Assembly (NCBI GenBank): GCA_020161795.1
Contig: JAIUOR010000046.1
Location: 20,194 to 84,193 of the forward strand
Reading direction: 5' to 3'
Origin: Actinomycetota bacterium
Lineage (GTDB): Bacteria > Actinomycetota > Actinomycetes > Propionibacteriales > Propionibacteriaceae
DNA length: 64,000 bases
The notes beneath the pieces were generated by a model. That model had not been told where the DNA came from. It worked only from the letters and a program-made list of their open reading frames with translations, and did no database searches. The position numbers were made by a program, and so were the translations under genes. Below are positions 44,189-53,061 of this stretch, one piece after another (positions within the stretch are counted from its first letter, which is position 1; the number at the start of each line of letters is the position of its first letter).

Positions 44189-44971
44189 ATGAGTTTCCCA
44201 CGTCCCGTCCGCGCCCTCGCACTGGCAGCCGCCTCGGCACTGCTCACCGGGTTCGCCTTCGTCGTGCCGGCCACGACCGCGCAGGCGGCCCCCAGCCTGA
44301 AGGTGAAGTCGGTCAAGGTCAAGGGACCCAAGAGCGTCAACGCCGTGACCAAGGCCACCGACATCTCGTTCACGGTCAAGTTCAAGGGGCCGAAGCCGAG
44401 CAGCAAGATCGCCTACGACTGCGCGGCCGCGCCGACCGTCGAGGTGCTGAAGTCGCTCGCCGCCACGCCGGTGGCACCGGTGGTCTCCGCGGTGCCCGCC
44501 ACCGTGGCGCCCAAGAAGGCTGGTACCTACAAGGTGCGGGTGACCCCCGAGACCACTGCCGGCAAGTACCGCGTCAAGGTGCCGATCTGCGTGCGCAACG
44601 TGGCCACCGGCAAGCAGAAGGTCAAGCTGGCCACGTACGACTTCACGGTCCGGGTGAGCGCGGCGACCGCCGTGGACGACATCGCGACCGGCACGACCCT
44701 CCTGGACGGCTACGGCCGCGGCAAGAAGTGGAACTGGGCAGTGACCGGCCCCGACTACCTCCAGGGCGCCAAGGTGACGGTCTACGTGCAGGCTCCGGGC
44801 AAGTCGAAGTGGAAGAAGGTCACCTCCACCAAGCTGAACAAGCACGGTGACAAGAAGTTCAAGAGCAAGAAGGTCAGGGTTTCCATCGGAAGCAACGTGT
44901 ACTTCAAGTTCAGCGCCTCGGCCTACGGCCCGTCCTTCAAGAGCCCGACCTACCCCATCGTGGAGCGCTGA
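44189..44971 (+). CDS. Secreted lysine-rich protein of unknown function
   Basis: A 260-residue protein with a classical signal peptide (positively charged start, then LALAAASALLTGFAFVVPATTAQA, cleavage near residue 34). The mature part is rich in lysine and valine and seems to hold two beta-rich domains, each with a conserved-looking KVKVPICVRNV or KVTVYVQAPGKSKWKKVTS segment. The second resembles the surface beta-strand repeats of actinobacterial secreted proteins. Only two cysteines are present. I cannot name a function; a cell-wall or polyanion-binding role fits the very basic composition. GAAAGAGGAG precedes the ATG. A strong terminator follows. Confidence 0.75.
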   Translation: MSFPRPVRALALAAASALLTGFAFVVPATTAQAAPSLKVKSVKVKGPKSVNAVTKATDISFTVKFKGPKPSSKIAYDCAAAPTVEVLKSLAATPVAPVVSAVPATVAPKKAGTYKVRVTPETTAGKYRVKVPICVRNVATGKQKVKLATYDFTVRVSAATAVDDIATGTTLLDGYGRGKKWNWAVTGPDYLQGAKVTVYVQAPGKSKWKKVTSTKLNKHGDKKFKSKKVRVSIGSNVYFKFSASAYGPSFKSPTYPIVER

Positions 44972-44990
44972 CCGGCGCTGCCTCGCGACA

Positions 44991-45033
44991 CGACGGGCTC
45001 CGGTTCCACCCTCGGGTGGGCCGGAGCCCGTCG
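44991..45033. terminator. Bidirectional terminator between convergent genes
   Basis: A perfect 13-bp stem (CGACGGGCTCCGG at 44991-45003 with 45021-45033) encloses a smaller inner hairpin (CCACCC with GGGTGG). It lies between the secreted-protein gene and the convergent VKOR gene and can end both transcripts. Confidence 0.7.
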
Positions 45034-45037
45034 GCGT

Positions 45038-45661
45038 TCACCCGCCCCAGAGCGCCGGGCCGTACTTCAGCACGACCGCGGCGACCAGGAAGGCCAGCCA
45101 CAGGGTGATGACCAGCGCGTCGACGCCCATCCGCAGCGCCGCCTGCAGCCCGGAGTGGAGCCGCGGTGAGAGGTACAGGTTGTTGTCGCGGATGTTCACG
45201 TGCGTCAGCGAGGTGAAGACCAGGGTGGTCGACAGGGTCACCAGCAGGCACCAGGGGCATAGCGCGTTGATGTGGAACATCGACTGGTAGAACAGCCAGT
45301 AGGCGAAGACCAGGCCGATCGTGTAGACGATCTGCGCGGCGAACATGAACCATCGCGGGAACTTCACCTTGCCCAGGCTGGCCACGGCGATGGTGATCAC
45401 GACCGGTTCCGCGATCAGGCCGAGGAAGGCGTTGGGGAAACCCAGCAGGTTGGCCTGCCAGGTCACCCCCACCTTGCCGCAGCTGATCACCTCGTTGATG
45501 TTGCAGCCCAGCGCGGCATCCGCGTTCTGGGCGAGCGCGATCGCGTCCACCGAGAGCACGAAGGACGCGACCAGGCTCAGCAACGACGAGAACAGCATGT
45601 AGCTGAAGATCCACCTGTCCGACTGCCGGAAGCGGTGGATCCGGTCGACGAGGTCGTTCAC
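45038..45661 (-). CDS. Vitamin K epoxide reductase (VKOR) family protein
   Basis: A 207-residue membrane protein with about five helices. It carries the four functional cysteines of the family: the loop pair C53 and C61 (LGCNINEVISCGKV) and the active-site pair C135-C138 in CPWC. In actinobacteria VKOR reoxidises a DsbA-like partner and passes electrons to quinone, replacing DsbB. The partner gene is directly upstream and overlaps it by four bases. The length and motif layout are normal. Confidence 0.92.
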   Translation of the reverse strand: MNDLVDRIHRFRQSDRWIFSYMLFSSLLSLVASFVLSVDAIALAQNADAALGCNINEVISCGKVGVTWQANLLGFPNAFLGLIAEPVVITIAVASLGKVKFPRWFMFAAQIVYTIGLVFAYWLFYQSMFHINALCPWCLLVTLSTTLVFTSLTHVNIRDNNLYLSPRLHSGLQAALRMGVDALVITLWLAFLVAAVVLKYGPALWGG

Positions 45662-46425
45662 TTGCCGGCTTCGGCGACAGCGGCCTTCAGCGCGCCGGGG
45701 GTGAACATGGCCGAGGTCTGGCCGTCACCCGGCCAGATGGTGCCGTTGATCTTCACCGTCGGGGTGCTGCGGACCCCGGCCTCGTAGGCCGCGGTGTTCG
45801 AGCGGTTCACCCAATCCTGATGCTGCATCTGGGCGAAGGTCGCGATCACGTCGTTGCTCACGCCCGCGCCGCGCGCCAGTTCGGCGATCTCGGCGTCGCT
45901 GAGCCCCATGCCGGCCTCCTCGGGCTGGCTGTCGTAGAGCGCCGCGTTGAAGGCCATCACGTGCTCGGGTTCGGCCTTGGCGACCGCCACCACGGCGTTC
46001 GCGGCGCGCGTGGAGTAGGTGCGTCCGCCGCCGTCGAGGAAGTTCATCAGGTGGAACTCGATCTTCGCGGTGCCGTCCTCGACCATCGCCTCCAGGTCGT
46101 CGCGGTTGGTGCGTTCGAAGTCACCGCAGTAGGGGCACATGTAGTCCTGGAAGATGCTCAGCGTCACCGGGGCGTCGCCCTGGCCGACGGCGATGGTGTA
46201 GTCGCCGGTGGCCGCTCCACCGCCGGAGGCCTCGGGCAGGGTGCGGCTGCTGACCACCACGGCGACGATCACGCCGACGATCGCCAGGAGGGCGACGCCC
46301 AGGATGCTGAAGGTGATGATGTTGCGCACCCTGCGCTCTTTCGCCTGCTGCTCGCGCTGCTGCTGAAGCTGTTCGCGGCGGGTGCCGGGGGGGTTCGGGT
46401 TGGGCTGGTTCTTCTTGCTGCTCAT
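45658..46425 (-). CDS. Membrane-anchored DsbA-family thiol oxidoreductase
   Basis: A 255-residue protein. A glutamine/arginine-rich cytoplasmic tail precedes one transmembrane helix (residues about 36-58), and the extracytoplasmic thioredoxin-fold domain has the active site C97-P-Y-C100 (DYMCPYCGDF). The cis-proline loop is present as VRSTPTVKING. It introduces disulfides into exported proteins and should be reoxidised by the VKOR encoded just downstream. GGAGA sets the ATG at 46425. A longer open frame upstream covers part of the neighbouring gene and is not coding. Confidence 0.9.
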   Translation of the reverse strand: MSSKKNQPNPNPPGTRREQLQQQREQQAKERRVRNIITFSILGVALLAIVGVIVAVVVSSRTLPEASGGGAATGDYTIAVGQGDAPVTLSIFQDYMCPYCGDFERTNRDDLEAMVEDGTAKIEFHLMNFLDGGGRTYSTRAANAVVAVAKAEPEHVMAFNAALYDSQPEEAGMGLSDAEIAELARGAGVSNDVIATFAQMQHQDWVNRSNTAAYEAGVRSTPTVKINGTIWPGDGQTSAMFTPGALKAAVAEAGK

Positions 46426-46499
46426 GATTGTCTCCGGTCGTTCGAGGGGCCCGCCGGTGGGCGGGTGGGGTCTGGGCGTTCGAGCAGGCGTGCGCCCGC

Positions 46500-46982
46500 T
46501 CAGAACCCGACCGGAGGCCCCCGCAACGGCCGGTGCGCGGCCGGGTGAGGGGAGGGGCGGACGACGACCGGGACGGCCAGCGGCGCTTGTCCCCACACCG
46601 GCAGGGTGCCGGGAGCGGCCAGGCCGAGCCGGTGGCCCAGCCACCGCTTCGCCGCACGCAGCGCGTGACGGGACCACACGCCCAGGCCGAGGGCCGCGGC
46701 CAGCGCGGCCAGGCCGGCGACCAGCGTCCCCAGCGAGAGCACGATGGAGATCCGGGCCACCTCGGCGTAGTGCGGGCCGGGGGCGAACATTCCTTCGGGG
46801 CAGGTCGCACTCTGGGCCAGGATGTGCAGCCGCACGCCCAGCCAGGCCGTCTCCGGCAGTTCGGTGACACAGGCCGGCAGGCTGCTGGTGAGTTTCAGCC
46901 CGGGGGCCTGGAGCAGCGCGAGCACGCCCAGCACGGTGAGCAGGAGGGATCCTCCCACGCCGCGCCACCGCGCCATCCGCAT
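46500..46982 (-). CDS. Small membrane protein upstream of dsbA/VKOR
   Basis: A 160-residue protein with a signal-anchor-like first helix (GGSLLLTVLGVLALLQAPG) and a second helix (ARISIVLSLGTLVAGLAALAAALGLGVW). Between them an external loop holds two cysteines (LPACVTEL and SATCPEGMF). The C-terminus is proline-rich. GGGAGG lies four bases before the ATG at 46982, which is why I prefer this over longer frames. It precedes the disulfide-forming genes on the same strand and could be a client or helper of that system; the family is unknown to me. Confidence 0.65.
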   Translation of the reverse strand: MRMARWRGVGGSLLLTVLGVLALLQAPGLKLTSSLPACVTELPETAWLGVRLHILAQSATCPEGMFAPGPHYAEVARISIVLSLGTLVAGLAALAAALGLGVWSRHALRAAKRWLGHRLGLAAPGTLPVWGQAPLAVPVVVRPSPHPAAHRPLRGPPVGF

Positions 46983-47004
46983 CCGGCCTCCCAAGGTCGG
47001 GCTC

Positions 47005-47010
47005 ATTCTA
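47005..47010 (-). promoter_or_regulatory. -10 box upstream of the small membrane protein/dsbA/VKOR genes
   Basis: TAGAAT on the minus strand matches the -10 consensus at five of six positions and would give a leader of about 16 bases with the GGGAGG site. The -35 region is poor. Confidence 0.45.
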
Positions 47011-47063
47011 CGTGACAATGCCAGGGGGCGTACGATCAGCGCCAGCATCGACGAAGGAGGGTG

Positions 47064-48065
47064 ATGGCCGGACGCCAGCGGAAGCCGAGCATGTATGACG
47101 TGGCAGCGCTCGCCGGGGTCTCCCACCAGACCGTCTCACGCGTGCTGAACAACCACCCAAGCATCCGCGAGACGACCCGCGCCAAGGTGATCCGGGCGAT
47201 CGAGCAGGTCAATTACACCCCGAACGCGATGGCGCGGGCGCTCGCGACGAACCGGACCCACCGGATCGGGGTGCTGATCGACGGGGCGGGGCACTACGGC
47301 CCCAACACCGCGCTGCGCGGCTTCGAGGAGGCCGCGCGCGCCGAGGGCTATTCGGTGGATGCGGTGTCGGTCGGGGAGACCGACGACCCCGCCGCCGGCG
47401 TCGAGCAACTGCTGCTCCAGGGCGCGGAGGCGCTCTGCGTGATCGCGCCACGGATCCCGTCGCTGGAGAGCGTGCGGGCGGTGATGCGGGATCTGCCGGT
47501 GCTGGTCGTCACCGCCGGTTCGGCGCCCGACCGGCTCACGGTCGCGGTCGACCAGCGCGCGGGAGCGAGGCTGGCGGTCGAGCACCTGCTCGCGCTCGGG
47601 CACCGCGACATCCTGCACCTGGCCGGGCCGGAGGACTGGCTGGATGCGCTGGCCCGGCTGGAGGCCTGGGAACAGCGGCTCGCCGAGGCCGGCCTGGCCA
47701 CGCGCGCGCCGGTGATCGGGGACTGGACCGCCGACTTCGGCTACGACTACGGCTACCGGTCGCCGGAGATCGACCACGCCACGGCGATCTTCGTCGCCAA
47801 TGACCAGATGGCCCTGGGGGTCATCCACGGCCTGCACGACCGCGGCCTGCGGGTGCCTCAGGACATCTCCATCGTCGGCTTCGACGACAATCCCGAGTCT
47901 CGGCACTTCCTGCCGCCGCTCACCACCGTCCGGCAGGACTTCCACGCGCTCGGCACGCTCAGCGTGACCCAGTTGATCGCGGCCATCCGGGGCGTCCCGG
48001 TACCTCAGGCCGACCTGATCGCCCCGGAACTGGTGGTGCGGCAATCCACCGCCGCCCGGGGTTGA
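47064..48065 (+). CDS. LacI-family regulator of the arabinose locus
   Basis: A 333-residue regulator with helix-turn-helix SMYDVAALAGVSHQTVSRVLNN (about residues 8-29), hinge YTPNAMARALATNRT and a sugar-binding effector domain (FVANDQMALGVIHGLHDRGL). AAGGAGG precedes it; the ATG at 47064 has better spacing than the GTG at 47061. It lies 140 bases upstream of the binding-protein gene, and a LacI-type operator overlaps the promoter between them. It probably represses the arabinose genes until arabinose or a derivative binds. Some actinobacteria use a LacI protein in this role rather than the AraC or GntR types. Confidence 0.9.
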   Translation: MAGRQRKPSMYDVAALAGVSHQTVSRVLNNHPSIRETTRAKVIRAIEQVNYTPNAMARALATNRTHRIGVLIDGAGHYGPNTALRGFEEAARAEGYSVDAVSVGETDDPAAGVEQLLLQGAEALCVIAPRIPSLESVRAVMRDLPVLVVTAGSAPDRLTVAVDQRAGARLAVEHLLALGHRDILHLAGPEDWLDALARLEAWEQRLAEAGLATRAPVIGDWTADFGYDYGYRSPEIDHATAIFVANDQMALGVIHGLHDRGLRVPQDISIVGFDDNPESRHFLPPLTTVRQDFHALGTLSVTQLIAAIRGVPVPQADLIAPELVVRQSTAARG

Positions 48066-48105
48066 TAACGCCTGCATAACGATTGGGCGAGGTTTCGCCA
48101 GGGTC

Positions 48106-48134
48106 TTGCTGGGACTGTTTGTTAGCGGTAACAT
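48106..48134 (+). promoter_or_regulatory. Promoter and LacI operator of the arabinose transport operon
   Basis: A -35 TTGCTG (48106-48111), a 17-base spacer and -10 TAACAT (48129-48134) precede the binding-protein gene. The inverted repeat TGTTA-GCGG-TAACA (48120-48133) overlaps the -10 box. It resembles the TGTTAGCGCTAACA-type sites of LacI-family pentose regulators, so the product of the gene just upstream is the obvious candidate. Confidence 0.65.
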
Positions 48135-48205
48135 TCCGGAAGAAGTTGCCTTACGCGGGCACTGGACGGAGCAGCGGCAGACGCGGCCCGACTCAAGGAG
48201 GAGAT

Positions 48206-49225
48206 ATGTTCAACAACCAGCTTCGCTGGGGGCTCGGGCTCATCGGCGCCATCGCGCTCACGTTCACCGCGGCCGGCTGCGCGGGCACCCCGGCCGGCAC
48301 CGGTGCTCCGGCGGAATCCCCGGCGCAGACCCAGCCGGCCGGCGACCTGACCACCATCGGCTTCGTCGCCGTCGGCCCCGAGGGCGCGTGGCGCAAGGCC
48401 AACGAGCAGAACGTCCAGGACACCTTCACCAAGGAGGCCGGCTTCGACCTGAAGTACGCTCCCGCGGCGAACCTGGACCAGAAGTCCCAGATCGACGCGT
48501 TCACCGCCTTCGTGGACGAGGGCGTCGACCTCATCCTGCTGTCGGCCACCGAGGCCACCGGCTGGGAGGATTCCCTCCAGCGCGCCCAGGAGGCCGAGAT
48601 CCCGGTGATCCTGGTCGACCGCGGCATCTCCCCGGACGACACCTCGCTGTACGCCACCCGGCTCGCCCCGAACAACGTGACCGTCGCGAAGTCGATCGCC
48701 GAGTGGCTGGTCGCGAACTACCCCGACGGCGGCGAGTACATCACCCTCGAAGGCCCCGCCGGCGTCGGGGTGGTGGACGAGCGCAACCAGGGCTTCGACG
48801 AGGTCATCAGCGGCGCCCCGCAGTGGAAGAAGGTCGGCGCGCAGACCGCCAACTGGAAGGTGGACGAGGGCAAGTCGGTCACCGAGACCTTCCTGAAGTC
48901 GAACCCGAACATCAAGTTCGTCTTCGCGCAGAACGACGAGATGGGTCTCGGCGCCTCCGAGGCCGTGACCGAGGCCGGCAAGGTCGTGGGTGCCGACGGC
49001 GTCCTGATCGCCACCATCGACGGCACCAAGAACGCCATCCAGGCGCTGGCCGACGGCAAGCTCTCCTTCGTGGCCGAGTACAACCCGCTGTTCGGCGACC
49101 AGCTGCTCGACGCGGTGAAGAAGGCCCTGGCCGGTGAGAAGCAGGAGCCCTACATCGAGGTCATCTCCACCACCTTCGATTCGCCCGAGGCTGCCAAGGC
49201 CGCACTGCCGGACCGCAAGTTCTGA
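48206..49225 (+). CDS. Sugar ABC transporter substrate-binding lipoprotein (CUT2, YtfQ-like)
   Basis: A 339-residue lipoprotein precursor with lipobox TAAGC (Cys near residue 25) and a proline-rich linker. The mature domain matches the CUT2 pentose/galactofuranose binders: TTIGFVAVGPEGAWRKANEQN, LILLSATEATGW, VILVDRGIS and FAQNDEMGLGASEA. AAGGAGGAG sets the start. In the araDA context it most likely binds L-arabinose; E. coli YtfQ binds galactofuranose and arabinose. A tight 16-bp hairpin follows the stop codon. Confidence 0.92.
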   Translation: MFNNQLRWGLGLIGAIALTFTAAGCAGTPAGTGAPAESPAQTQPAGDLTTIGFVAVGPEGAWRKANEQNVQDTFTKEAGFDLKYAPAANLDQKSQIDAFTAFVDEGVDLILLSATEATGWEDSLQRAQEAEIPVILVDRGISPDDTSLYATRLAPNNVTVAKSIAEWLVANYPDGGEYITLEGPAGVGVVDERNQGFDEVISGAPQWKKVGAQTANWKVDEGKSVTETFLKSNPNIKFVFAQNDEMGLGASEAVTEAGKVVGADGVLIATIDGTKNAIQALADGKLSFVAEYNPLFGDQLLDAVKKALAGEKQEPYIEVISTTFDSPEAAKAALPDRKF

Positions 49226-49242
49226 GTCCGGGTGGCTCTTAG

Positions 49243-49282
49243 CTCCGAGTTTGTGCACTGACTTCGGTGCACAAACTCGGAG
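49243..49282 (+). terminator. AT-richer 16-bp hairpin after the CUT2 binding-protein gene
   Basis: A perfect 16-bp stem (CTCCGAGTTTGTGCAC at 49243-49258 with 49267-49282) closes an eight-base loop. It lies 18 bases after the stop codon. It contains GTTTGTGCAC, unlike the very GC-rich hairpins elsewhere, and could be either an attenuator or a repetitive palindromic element. Confidence 0.6.
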
Positions 49283-49328
49283 TCAAGCCCCGGTCGCGGG
49301 GAACCACGATCCAATGGAGGATTCGGCA

Positions 49329-50900
49329 GTGATCGAAGACGCGAATGGTCCCGTCGTCGAGATGCGGGGGATCTCGATCAGCTTCCCCGGCGTGAAGGCT
49401 CTCGACAACGTCGACTTCCGTCTGCTGCCCGGCGAGGTGCACACCCTCATGGGCGAGAACGGGGCGGGAAAGTCGACCCTGATCAAGGCCCTCACCGGGG
49501 TCTACCGGATCGACTCCGGCACGATCGTCGTCAACGGCGCCGAGGTGCAGTTCCACGGCACCGCCGACGCCCAGCGGGCCGGCATCTCGACGGTGTACCA
49601 GGAGGTCAACCTGTGCACCAACCTGAGCATCGGCGAGAACGTCATGCTCGGGCACGAGGTGCGCGGAGCGCTCGGCGTCAACTGGAAGGCCACCCACGCC
49701 GCCGCGGCCGAGGTGCTGGCCGGGATGGGGCTGGGCGACCTCGACACCCGCAAGCCGCTCTCGACGCTCTCGATCGCCATGCAGCAACTCGTCGCGCTCA
49801 GCCGTGCGATGGTGATCGACTCCACCGTGTTGATCCTGGACGAGCCGACCTCCTCCCTCGACGCGCACGAGGTCGAGGCCCTCTTCGGCGTCATCCGCAG
49901 GCTGCGCGACTCCGGCGTCGCGATCCTCTTCGTCTCGCACTTCCTCGACCAGGTCTACGCGATCAGCGACCGGCTCACCGTGCTGCGCAACGGCCAGTAC
50001 ATCGGTGAGTACCCGACCGCCGAACTGCCGCGCAACGAGCTGATCTCGCTGATGATCGGCAAGGACCTCGAGGCGCTGGCCGAGCTCGGCTCCAATCGGC
50101 GCAGCGCCCGGCGCAGCGAGGACGCGGTGCCGCTGCTGTCGGCCAGGGGCATCGGCAAGCGCGGCAGCGTCCGGCCCACCGACCTCGACATCCACGCCGG
50201 CGAGATCCTCGGCTTCGCTGGCCTGCTCGGCTCCGGACGCACCGAGCTGGCCCGGCTGCTCTACGGCGCCGACAAGGCCGATTCCGGCACCATCGAGATC
50301 AAGGGCAAGCCGGTCTCGCTGCACTCGCCGATCTCGGGCCTGACCACCGGCATCGCCTATTCCACCGAGAACCGTCGCGACGAGGGCATCGTCGGTGACC
50401 TGTCGGTGCAGGAGAACCTGATCCTCGCCGTCCAGGCCGAGCGCGGCTGGCTGCGTCCGCTGCCGAGCCGGCAGGCCGGCGAGATCGTCGGCAAGTACGT
50501 GGCCGAGCTGAATGTCCGTCCGCCCGATCCGGATCGGCTGGTCAAGAACCTCTCCGGCGGCAACCAGCAGAAGGTGCTGCTGGGCCGCTGGCTGGCCACC
50601 CATCCCGAACTGCTCATCCTGGACGAGCCCACCCGCGGCATCGACGTCGGTGCCAAGGCGGAGATCCAGGAATCCGTCGCGCAACTGGCCGAGGCAGGCA
50701 CCGCTGTGATCTTCATCTCGTCCGAACTGGAGGAGGTCGTCCGGATGTGCGACCGGATCATCGTCATGAAGGACCGGGAGAAGATCGCCGAGTTCGACGC
50801 GGGCCCCGAGGTCACGGTCGAACTGATCGTGGACACCATCGCCAGCCACCAGGCGGGCGACCCGGCCCAGCCGAGCGAGGAAGGCGGCGCGGTCGCATGA
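49329..50900 (+). CDS. Sugar ABC transporter ATP-binding protein (CUT2, two ATPase domains)
   Basis: A 523-residue protein with two ABC domains in tandem, as in RbsA, AraG and YtfR. Domain 1 has Walker A MGENGAGKST, the signature-like STLSIAMQQ and Walker B ILDEPTSSLD. Domain 2 has a degenerate P-loop (GLLGSGRTE), signature LSGGNQQK and LILDEPTRGID. The GTG at 49329 is preceded by GGAGG eight bases away; an ATG at 49314 is the alternative. It energises the two permeases that follow, overlapping the first by four bases. Confidence 0.93.
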   Translation: MIEDANGPVVEMRGISISFPGVKALDNVDFRLLPGEVHTLMGENGAGKSTLIKALTGVYRIDSGTIVVNGAEVQFHGTADAQRAGISTVYQEVNLCTNLSIGENVMLGHEVRGALGVNWKATHAAAAEVLAGMGLGDLDTRKPLSTLSIAMQQLVALSRAMVIDSTVLILDEPTSSLDAHEVEALFGVIRRLRDSGVAILFVSHFLDQVYAISDRLTVLRNGQYIGEYPTAELPRNELISLMIGKDLEALAELGSNRRSARRSEDAVPLLSARGIGKRGSVRPTDLDIHAGEILGFAGLLGSGRTELARLLYGADKADSGTIEIKGKPVSLHSPISGLTTGIAYSTENRRDEGIVGDLSVQENLILAVQAERGWLRPLPSRQAGEIVGKYVAELNVRPPDPDRLVKNLSGGNQQKVLLGRWLATHPELLILDEPTRGIDVGAKAEIQESVAQLAEAGTAVIFISSELEEVVRMCDRIIVMKDREKIAEFDAGPEVTVELIVDTIASHQAGDPAQPSEEGGAVA

Positions 50901-52000
50901 GCCTGATCGTCGGAATCGTCGCCTTCGTCGGCTTCCTGGTCGCGGGCATCGTCTACAAGCTCTATCGCAGCCAGTGGTTCTGGGGGATCGTCGCGATCAT
51001 CCTGCTGCTCAGCGCGAACCTGATCAAGGATCCGGGTTACCTCTCGATCACCTACTCCGAGGCGACCGGACGGCTGGTCGGCAACCTGGTCGACATCCTG
51101 CGCTGGTCGGCGCCGATCATGCTGATCGCGGTCGGCATGGTGCTGGTGATCGCCACCCGCGGCATCGACCTGTCGGTCGGCTCCTCGATGGTGGCCGGCG
51201 GGGCGGCCGCGATGCAGTTCCTCTCCGTCGTCAAGACCCCCGATTCGGTCTCCGGCGCCGCGATCGCCGTGCTGCTGGCGATCCTGACCGGCGCCGCGAT
51301 CGGAGCCATCAACGGCCTGCTGGTCACCTACGTCGGCCTGCAACCCTTCATCACAACGCTGGTGATGATGATGGCCGGCCGGGGCATCGCCAAGGTGATC
51401 ACCGGCGGCCAGAACACAGCGGCGGACAGCGCGCCGTTCAAATGGCTGGTCAACGGCACCGTGCTGGGCTTCCCGGTGGTGATCCTGATCGCCCTGGCCA
51501 TCGTCACCGCGCTGGCCCTGTTCGTCCGCCGCACCGCCTTCGGCCTGGTGGTCGAGTCGGTCGGCATCAACCCCTCGGCCAGCTGGATGGCGGGCATCCG
51601 GCCCAACGGCATCCTGCTCACCGTCTACATCCTCTCCGGCGTGCTGGCGGCGATCGGCGGCGTCTTCGCGGTCGGCTCGGTGATGGTCGTCGACATCTCC
51701 GGCACCGGCTACCAGTCCGAACTGGACGCCATCCTGGCGGTCGTGGTGGGCGGCACCTCGCTGGCGGGCGGCAAGTTCTCGATCCGGGGGGCGGTGGTCG
51801 GCGCGCTACTGATCGCGACCCTGGACAAGACCGTGCTGTTCCTCGGCATCTCCGGCGCGGCCACGCCGGCCTTCAAGGCGGTCGTGATCGTGCTGCTCTG
51901 CCTGTTGCAGTCGCAGCGGGTGCGGAACCTGTTCACCCAGCGCAGGGCGGCCGCGACGGCCGATCCTGCCGCAGCACCGAAGGCGAGCGTGGCGGCATGA
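50897..52000 (+). CDS. Sugar ABC transporter permease (CUT2, YtfT-like)
   Basis: A 367-residue permease with about nine helices. The CUT2 signature region is [20 protein letters not shown], and the cytoplasmic loop has [16 protein letters not shown]. It starts on an ATGA overlap with the ATPase stop and ends on another with the second permease. Two different permeases suggest a heterodimeric channel as in the YtfT/YjfF pair. An alanine/proline-rich cytoplasmic tail follows the last helix. Confidence 0.92.
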   Translation: MSLIVGIVAFVGFLVAGIVYKLYRSQWFWGIVAIILLLSANLIKDPGYLSITYSEATGRLVGNLVDILRWSAPIMLIAVGMVLVIATRGIDLSVGSSMVAGGAAAMQFLSVVKTPDSVSGAAIAVLLAILTGAAIGAINGLLVTYVGLQPFITTLVMMMAGRGIAKVITGGQNTAADSAPFKWLVNGTVLGFPVVILIALAIVTALALFVRRTAFGLVVESVGINPSASWMAGIRPNGILLTVYILSGVLAAIGGVFAVGSVMVVDISGTGYQSELDAILAVVVGGTSLAGGKFSIRGAVVGALLIATLDKTVLFLGISGAATPAFKAVVIVLLCLLQSQRVRNLFTQRRAAATADPAAAPKASVAA

Positions 52001-53052
52001 GCACCGTGACTCCGGACGCCCCGGCAGTGGCCACCACGCCCAAGGCGACGCAGACCTGGTGGCGGGGGGTCGTCCGCACCCTGACGACCAACCCGTCCAC
52101 GCTGCCGACCCTGGCCTCCCTGGTGATCTTCGTGGGCATGCTGATCTACGGCGAGCTCGCCTACGGCAAGATCCTGCAGTACTCCACGATCTCCAACCTG
52201 TTCATCAACAACGCCCACATCATCATCATCGCCGCGGGGATGACCATGGTCATCGTGACCGGGGGGATCGACCTCTCGGTCGGCGCGATCGTGGCGCTCA
52301 GCTCGGTCGCCGGGGTGATGCTGGCCAACGCCGGGCTGAACCCGTGGCTGGCGGTCGGGGTGATGGTGCTGATCGGCTCGGTGTTCGGGCTGTTCTCCGG
52401 GGTGCTGATCCAGTACTTCAACGTGCAGCCGTTCATCGCCACCCTCTCGGCGATGTTCCTGGCCCGCGGGCTGGCCGCGATCCTCTCCACCGACGCCGAG
52501 AAGCTCGACAAGGATTCCCCGATCCGGCTGCTGGGCGCGAAGATCAAGCTGATCGACGGGCCCAAGGTGAACGACCTGGAGATCACCGCGGGCGTGATCC
52601 TCGCCTTCCTGGTGATCGTGCTCGCCTTCTACCTGATGCACCGCACCCGTACCGGACGCACCGCCTACGCCATCGGCGGCTCCGAGCCCTCGGCCATCCT
52701 GATGGGCCTGCCGGTGCACCGCACCAAGCTGTGGCTGTACGTGATCAGCGGCACCCTGGCCGGCATGGCTGCCGTGGTCTACACGGCCCGGATCGGCGTG
52801 GGCCAGAACATCACCGGCGACGGGTGGGAGATGCAGGCGATCGCGGCCACCGTGATCGGCGGCACGCTGCTCACCGGCGGCGCCGGCTACGTGCTCGGCT
52901 CGGTGGTCGGTTCGCTGGTGCTCGGCCTGATGATCGTGCTGATCACCCGCGACGGCACGGTTCCGCCGGAATGGACGACCATCATCACCGGCGGCATCCT
53001 GCTCGCCTTCGTGCTCCTGCAGCGGGCTGTCACCGCGGCGCGGCGGAACTAG
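51997..53052 (+). CDS. Sugar ABC transporter permease (CUT2, YjfF-like)
   Basis: A 351-residue partner of the preceding permease. It has the same landmarks in [20 protein letters not shown] and [16 protein letters not shown], with a longer cytoplasmic N-terminus. The gene starts on an ATGA overlap and ends nine bases before araD, so transport and catabolism are one transcription unit. Confidence 0.92.
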   Translation: MSTVTPDAPAVATTPKATQTWWRGVVRTLTTNPSTLPTLASLVIFVGMLIYGELAYGKILQYSTISNLFINNAHIIIIAAGMTMVIVTGGIDLSVGAIVALSSVAGVMLANAGLNPWLAVGVMVLIGSVFGLFSGVLIQYFNVQPFIATLSAMFLARGLAAILSTDAEKLDKDSPIRLLGAKIKLIDGPKVNDLEITAGVILAFLVIVLAFYLMHRTRTGRTAYAIGGSEPSAILMGLPVHRTKLWLYVISGTLAGMAAVVYTARIGVGQNITGDGWEMQAIAATVIGGTLLTGGAGYVLGSVVGSLVLGLMIVLITRDGTVPPEWTTIITGGILLAFVLLQRAVTAARRN

Positions 53053-53061
53053 GAGCGCGGC

